NCBI GenBank assembly: GCA_017630975.1
Contig: JAGBUF010000298.1
Coordinates: forward strand, 1 to 10,195
DNA from: Paraprevotella sp.
Lineage (GTDB): Bacteria; Bacteroidota; Bacteroidia; Bacteroidales; Bacteroidaceae
DNA: 10,195 bases
Direction of reading: 5' to 3'
Shown here: piece after piece, positions 5,841-10,195 of the stretch
How positions within the stretch are numbered: the stretch's first letter is position 1
How the letters are laid out: each line of letters begins with the position of its first letter
Program-made: the position numbers and the translations under genes
Notes under the pieces: generated by a model
What the model was told of the DNA's origin: nothing
Databases searched by the model: none
What the model saw: the letters and a program-made list of their open reading frames with translations, nothing else

Positions 5841-8252
5841 ATGAAAAACATTATTATGATAAAGAAGTGGTTTATTTGTTTTTGTTTTGGAATACTTCCT
5901 GTTATACCTATTGTGGCTGGGAATAAGGAATTAAAGTTGCATTATAATCGTCCGGCGCAGTTCTTTGAAGAAGCGATGGTAATAGGCAATGGGCGATTGG
6001 GGGCAATCGTTTATGGTGGACCGACACAAGAGCGGATATCTTTGAATGACATCACGCTATGGACCGGTGAGCCTGATAAGAAAGTTTATTCTCCGGATGC
6101 TCATCAGGCTATTCCGGAAATAAGGGCTTTATTGGACATGGAGGATTATCGTGGGGCGAATCATTTACAACGTAAGGTACAAGGCCATTATAGTGAAAAT
6201 TATCAACCTTTGGGTTCTTTGGTAATCAGTTATCCTGAGGGTCAGATAACAGATTATTGTCGGTGGTTGAATATCAGTTCCGCCACAGCCGGTGTGGCAT
6301 ATCGTCGCAATGGATGTTTGTTTGAGGCGGATTATTTCGCTTCAGCTCCTGATTCCGTTATTGTAGTAAGGATGAAATCTGCATCTGAAAAGGGTATTGA
6401 AGCAACTTTTTCATTCCAATCACTTTTGCCTCACGCAGTCAAGTGTGAGAATGGTGAAATATCAGCCATGGGTTATGTCGCTTACCATTCTCTACCCAAT
6501 TACCATGAGAAAAAAAGTTTTTATGATCCGGATAGGGGAATACATTTCAATACTTTGATAAAGGTAATGACATCCGATGGAGAAGTGAAATCTTATTCAT
6601 CCGGTGAAATAAAGGTGACAGGAGCAAGTGAAGCGTATATTCTGATTACGAATGCCACCAGTTTCAATGGCTTTGACAAAGATCCTGTAAAAGAGGGTAG
6701 GGATTATCTGAAAATGGCTGTCAATAGGATGAACCAGGCAAAAGCAAGAAGTTATATTCAACTGTATGAACGTCATGTGGCTGATTATAAACAATATTTT
6801 GATAGGGTAGAACTGGATCTGGGAAAGACAGATGATAAGATCGCCTCTTTGTCTACTGATGAACAATTGAAACAATATACTGATAAGCTGCAGTATAACC
6901 CTGAGTTGGAGATGCTTTATTTTCAATACGGTCGTTATTTGTTGATATCCAGTTCAAGGACTGAAGGTGTACCGGCAAATCTACAGGGATTGTGGAATGA
7001 ACAATTGTTCCCACCCTGGAGTTCAAATTATACGGTGAACATCAATCTGGAAGAGAATTATTGGGCTGCCGAAACTACGAATCTCAGTGAAATGCACCAA
7101 CCATTGTTTCGATTTATCAAGAATGTAAGTAAGGGAGGAGAACAGACGGCTAAGGCGTATTATGGTGTGGATAAAGGATGGTGTTTAGGGCATAATTCTG
7201 ATATCTGGGCGATGACTTGTCCGGTGGGGTTACATTCGGGTGATCCGTCGTGGGCCTGTTGGAACATGGGAGGAGCATGGCTGTCTACACATATATGGGA
7301 ACATTACCAGTTCACCGGTGACAAGGACTTTTTGCAAGAGTACTATCCAATCCTCAAGGGGGCTGCGGAATTCTGTATGGGTTGGATGATAGAAAAAGAT
7401 GGTAGGTTGTTGACGTCTCCAGGTACTTCTCCGGAGAACTTATACGTGACTCCTGATGGGTATGTGGGTGCAACTCTATATGGTAATTTCTCGGATATTG
7501 CCATGATTAAGGAGTGTTTGTTGAATACGTATGCCGCTCTCACCGAATTGGGAGTGGATAAGGATTTTGGGAAGAAGGTGAACAAGACCTTGTCCCGTTT
7601 ATTGCCTTATAGAATAGGCAAGAATGGTAACTTGCAGGAGTGGTATCATGATTGGCGTGACCAAGACCCGAGGCATCGTCATCAATCTCATTTGTTTGGT
7701 TTGTATCCCGGTCATCATATTACGCCCGGCAAGACACCGGAATTGGCGAAGGCATGTGCCAAGGTACTTGAAATAAAGGGGGAGGAGACAACCGGTTGGA
7801 GTACGGGTTGGCGAGTGAATTTATTGGCTCGTCTTCATGATGGAGAGGGCGCATATCGCATTTATCGTCGTTTATTGAAGTATGTGAGCCCTGATGCTTA
7901 TAATGGGTCGGATGCACGAAGGGGAGGGGGGACCTACCCTAACTTGTTGGATGCACATTCACCATTTCAGATTGATGGTAATTTTGGCGGTTGTGCCGGT
8001 GTTGTTGAGATGTTGATGCAGTCCACGCCTTCCACCATAACCCTTTTACCTGCCTTGCCGATTCAATGGAAGGACGGTAGTGTAAAGGGTATCTGTGCGC
8101 GAGGTGGATTTGTCATAGATATGTCATGGGAAAATGGTACAGTGACGCATCTGACGGTCACTGCGCGCAGAAAGGCTAAGACTACACTGTTTTTTAATGG
8201 TAAGTCCAGGCGTATCTCCCTGAATGCCGGTGAGAAGCAAACCTTATTATAG
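5841..8252 (+). CDS. GH95 exported alpha-L-fucosidase / alpha-L-galactosidase
   Basis: Glycoside hydrolase family 95 enzyme of 803 residues, a usual length. GH95 enzymes are inverting exo-enzymes that remove terminal alpha-linked L-fucose (often alpha-1,2) or, in some members, L-galactose. A signal peptide (hydrophobic 10-25, likely cut after A26; no lipobox) predicts periplasmic location; M6 is a possible alternative start. The N-terminal beta domain starts with [16 protein letters not shown] (45-60) and [13 protein letters not shown]; an (alpha/alpha)6 barrel and C-terminal beta domain follow. By motif, the catalytic set is N400 and N402 in [11 protein letters not shown], general acid E532 in TSPGTSPEN, and D712 in IDGNFGG, matching N421, N423, E566 and D766 of Bifidobacterium AfcA, so the enzyme looks active. 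T398 occupies the position of AfcA H419, which bears on sugar specificity (see findings). It is a stand-alone gene, divergent from ychF and convergent with polA, with no SusCD nearby. Confidence 0.93.
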   Translation: MKNIIMIKKWFICFCFGILPVIPIVAGNKELKLHYNRPAQFFEEAMVIGNGRLGAIVYGGPTQERISLNDITLWTGEPDKKVYSPDAHQAIPEIRALLDMEDYRGANHLQRKVQGHYSENYQPLGSLVISYPEGQITDYCRWLNISSATAGVAYRRNGCLFEADYFASAPDSVIVVRMKSASEKGIEATFSFQSLLPHAVKCENGEISAMGYVAYHSLPNYHEKKSFYDPDRGIHFNTLIKVMTSDGEVKSYSSGEIKVTGASEAYILITNATSFNGFDKDPVKEGRDYLKMAVNRMNQAKARSYIQLYERHVADYKQYFDRVELDLGKTDDKIASLSTDEQLKQYTDKLQYNPELEMLYFQYGRYLLISSSRTEGVPANLQGLWNEQLFPPWSSNYTVNINLEENYWAAETTNLSEMHQPLFRFIKNVSKGGEQTAKAYYGVDKGWCLGHNSDIWAMTCPVGLHSGDPSWACWNMGGAWLSTHIWEHYQFTGDKDFLQEYYPILKGAAEFCMGWMIEKDGRLLTSPGTSPENLYVTPDGYVGATLYGNFSDIAMIKECLLNTYAALTELGVDKDFGKKVNKTLSRLLPYRIGKNGNLQEWYHDWRDQDPRHRHQSHLFGLYPGHHITPGKTPELAKACAKVLEIKGEETTGWSTGWRVNLLARLHDGEGAYRIYRRLLKYVSPDAYNGSDARRGGGTYPNLLDAHSPFQIDGNFGGCAGVVEMLMQSTPSTITLLPALPIQWKDGSVKGICARGGFVIDMSWENGTVTHLTVTARRKAKTTLFFNGKSRRISLNAGEKQTLL

Positions 8253-8255
8253 ATT

Positions 8256-10195
8256 TTAGTGCGCTTCTAACCAGTTTCTTCCCCATCCGCAGTCTGCTTC
8301 AAGTGGCACTTGCATGGGGAAAGCGCGCTCCATCTCTTCAATGACGATTTGTTGCACCTTCTCTTTTTCTTCAGGATAAACACTGAAGTTCAATTCGTCG
8401 TGTACTTGAAGTATCATTTTGGATTGCAAATGTTCTTCTTGGAAGCGACGGTAGATGGCTATCATGGCAATTTTGATGATGTCTGCTGCTGAACCTTGAA
8501 TGGGGGCATTGATGGCATTGCGCTCTGCATAACCACGTACTACTGCATTATGACTGTTGATGTCCGGAAGTCGGCATTTGCGGTGATAGACGGTCTCAGT
8601 ATATCCTTTTTCTCGTGCCCAATCAATACTTTTCTGCATGTATTCTTTTACTTTCGGATAAGTGTTGAAATATCCATCTATCAATTCTTTGGCTTCGGCA
8701 CGGCTCACATTCATGCGCTCAGCCAGTCCGAAAACGGTGATGCCGTAGATGATACCGAAATTGGCGGTTTTGGCTTTGCTTCGTTCTTCTCTGCTGACTT
8801 CTTCAATTGGTTTTTTATAGATTTTGGCAGCAGTGGCAGCATGGATGTCGTGACCCTCACGAAAAGCGCTGATCATGTTTTCATCACCGCTCAGGTGTGC
8901 CATGATACGCAATTCTATCTGAGAGTAGTCGGCTGAGAAAAACTCGCAACCATTTTCTGGGATGAAGGCTTTACGTATTTCCTTACCTTCTTCGTTTCTG
9001 ATAGGTATGTTTTGTAGGTTGGGATTACTGCTGCTGAGTCGTCCGGTAGCTGTAATGGTTTGATTGAAAGAAGTATGTATATGGTTGGTCTCGGGATGAA
9101 TCAGTTTAGGAAGAGCGTCTATGTATGTACTCAATAACTTTTTCAGTCCTCGGTGTTCCAATATCTTTTCAACAATAGGACTTTTAGTACGAAGGCTTTC
9201 CAGTACCTCTTCAGAGGTGACATACTGACCGGTTTTGGTCTTCTTGGGTTTCTCGCATACTTTTAATTTATCAAACAGGATTTCGCCCACTTGTTTAGGA
9301 GAGGCGATATTGAAAGGTGTACCGGCCAATTCGTGTATTTCCTTTTCCAATACGTTCATCCGTTCGGTGTAGAGTACTGAGGTCTCTTTCAATCCTTCGG
9401 TATCAATACATACACCATTGCGTTCCATCCATGCCAATACGGGCATTAAAGGCATTTCTATGTTCTTGAACAAGTCGTAACAACCTTCTTCCTTTAATTG
9501 TGGTTCGAAGATATTTTTTAATTTTAATGTTACATCAGCATCTTCGCAAGCATATTCGTAAATTTGTTCTGGGGTAAGGTCGCGCATATTTTTTTGACCT
9601 TTACCTTTTGCACCAATCAATTCTTCGATGTGTATGGTTTCGTAGTTCAGATAGACTTCAGCCAAATAATCCATGCCGTGTCGCAACTCCGGTTGAAGAA
9701 GATAGTGTGCAATCATCGTATCAAAAATTTCCCCCTTTAGTGTGACCCCATAATTTTGCAACACCATGAAGTCGTATTTGATGTTCTGACCGATTTTGAG
9801 AATTTTCTCATTTTCGTAAACGACTTTGAATTCGTTTACAATTTTTAACGCTTCTTCTTCCTCTTGTGGAATAGGAACGTAAAAAGCTTGGTTCTCTTGT
9901 ACACTGAAACTCAAACCTACCAGTTTTGCGTCGATAGGGTCGGTTCCGGTGGTCTCAGTATCTAAACTGAGAAAACTTTTTGTAAGGAAAAAATCAATAA
10001 TTTTTTGCCTATCTTCTTTGTTTTGAATGAGTTGATAGTCAAAATTCTCCTTTTTATATCGCGTGAGATTTGAATATTTTTGTTCTTCTGAGGAATCGTC
10101 CGCAAATTCTGCAAAGAGAGAGTCTTGAAAAAGGGTAGGTTGAGCGGTTGGTTTCTTCTTTTGGAATTTACGCTCAAGGAGTGAACGGAATTCCA
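8256..10195 (-). CDS. polA: DNA polymerase I, 5'-truncated by window edge
   Basis: The 645 visible residues hold the proofreading and polymerase domains. The frame stays open to the window edge, so the N-terminal 5' nuclease (about 300 residues) lies outside; TTG at 9912-9914 is internal, since SLDTETTG is encoded upstream of it. Counting from the first full codon, the 3'-5' exonuclease keeps all three motifs: Exo I D78/E80, Exo II GQNIKYD (N137, D141) and Exo III YACED (Y214, D218), so proofreading should be active. Polymerase motif A is SADYSQIELR (D422), motif B is RSKAKTANFGIIYG (R471, K475, F479, Y483) and motif C is LQVHDEL (D599). F479 corresponds to E. coli F762, which discriminates against dideoxynucleotides. 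The protein ends NWLEAH. It acts in Okazaki fragment processing and repair. The stop is 3 bases from the convergent GH95 stop, and no separate terminator is visible. Confidence 0.97.
   Translation of the reverse strand, partial: EFRSLLERKFQKKKPTAQPTLFQDSLFAEFADDSSEEQKYSNLTRYKKENFDYQLIQNKEDRQKIIDFFLTKSFLSLDTETTGTDPIDAKLVGLSFSVQENQAFYVPIPQEEEEALKIVNEFKVVYENEKILKIGQNIKYDFMVLQNYGVTLKGEIFDTMIAHYLLQPELRHGMDYLAEVYLNYETIHIEELIGAKGKGQKNMRDLTPEQIYEYACEDADVTLKLKNIFEPQLKEEGCYDLFKNIEMPLMPVLAWMERNGVCIDTEGLKETSVLYTERMNVLEKEIHELAGTPFNIASPKQVGEILFDKLKVCEKPKKTKTGQYVTSEEVLESLRTKSPIVEKILEHRGLKKLLSTYIDALPKLIHPETNHIHTSFNQTITATGRLSSSNPNLQNIPIRNEEGKEIRKAFIPENGCEFFSADYSQIELRIMAHLSGDENMISAFREGHDIHAATAAKIYKKPIEEVSREERSKAKTANFGIIYGITVFGLAERMNVSRAEAKELIDGYFNTYPKVKEYMQKSIDWAREKGYTETVYHRKCRLPDINSHNAVVRGYAERNAINAPIQGSAADIIKIAMIAIYRRFQEEHLQSKMILQVHDELNFSVYPEEKEKVQQIVIEEMERAFPMQVPLEADCGWGRNWLEAH

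Noticed and set aside
8233..8268. Bidirectional terminator between GH95 and polA
   Set aside because: The inverted repeat is only 6 bp with a 24-base loop and lacks a T-run on either side, so it is too weak to call.
8496..8936. Plus-strand open frame of 146 codons inside polA
   Set aside because: It lies wholly antisense to the conserved polymerase domain; its composition reflects the complementary strand of a conserved gene.
9912..9914. TTG as the start codon of polA, giving a 552-residue protein
   Set aside because: The frame continues upstream without a stop to the window edge and encodes the Exo I motif SLDTETTG at 9945-9968, so the TTG is an internal leucine codon.
9962..10177. Minus-strand 71-codon frame upstream of the apparent polA start
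   Set aside because: It overlaps the true polA frame in another phase; the polA frame encodes the exonuclease motif there, while this one is lysine-rich with no domain.

Overview
The window looks like chromosomal DNA of a gut Bacteroides or close relative (Bacteroidales). The evidence is the protein set (a GH95 glycosidase, a CotH-kinase/lamin-tail surface protein, and Bacteroidetes-like PolA, YchF and Lgt), the near absence of Shine-Dalgarno sequences before start codons, and several copies of TATCTTTG, the Bacteroides -7 promoter element. No rRNA, tRNA, CRISPR array, transposase or phage gene was seen.

Layout from left to right. Positions 1-111 are an unassigned edge. A large exported multidomain CotH-kinase protein follows on the minus strand (112-3357), with a leader of about 240 bases that carries an inverted repeat and a possible promoter. 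A convincing intrinsic terminator (3526-3576) then closes a minus-strand two-gene unit, ychF then lgt (5544 down to 3598), whose genes are 3 bases apart. The 296-base region between divergent ychF and the next gene holds two and a third tandem copies of a 77/78-base imperfect palindrome. Each copy starts with a minus-strand -7-like sequence, and the copy next to ychF probably is its promoter. A plus-strand GH95 alpha-L-fucosidase or alpha-L-galactosidase (5841-8252) has its own -7 box at 5808-5815. It converges with polA on the minus strand (8256 to beyond 10195), and only 3 bases separate the two stop codons. polA is cut off at its 5' end by the window edge.

Functionally there is a housekeeping block on the minus strand: DNA replication and repair (polA), a ribosome-associated ATPase/GTPase (ychF) and lipoprotein maturation (lgt). 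It is interrupted by one opposite-strand exported glycosidase that would remove terminal L-fucose or L-galactose from host or plant glycans. No SusC/SusD pair, sugar regulator or other glycosidase is present, so the GH95 gene looks like an orphan rather than part of a polysaccharide utilisation locus within this window. I found no clear undescribed multi-gene system. The most interesting items are the promoter-bearing tandem repeats, the substrate-specificity residue of the GH95 enzyme, and the apparently shortened C-terminus of the CotH protein.
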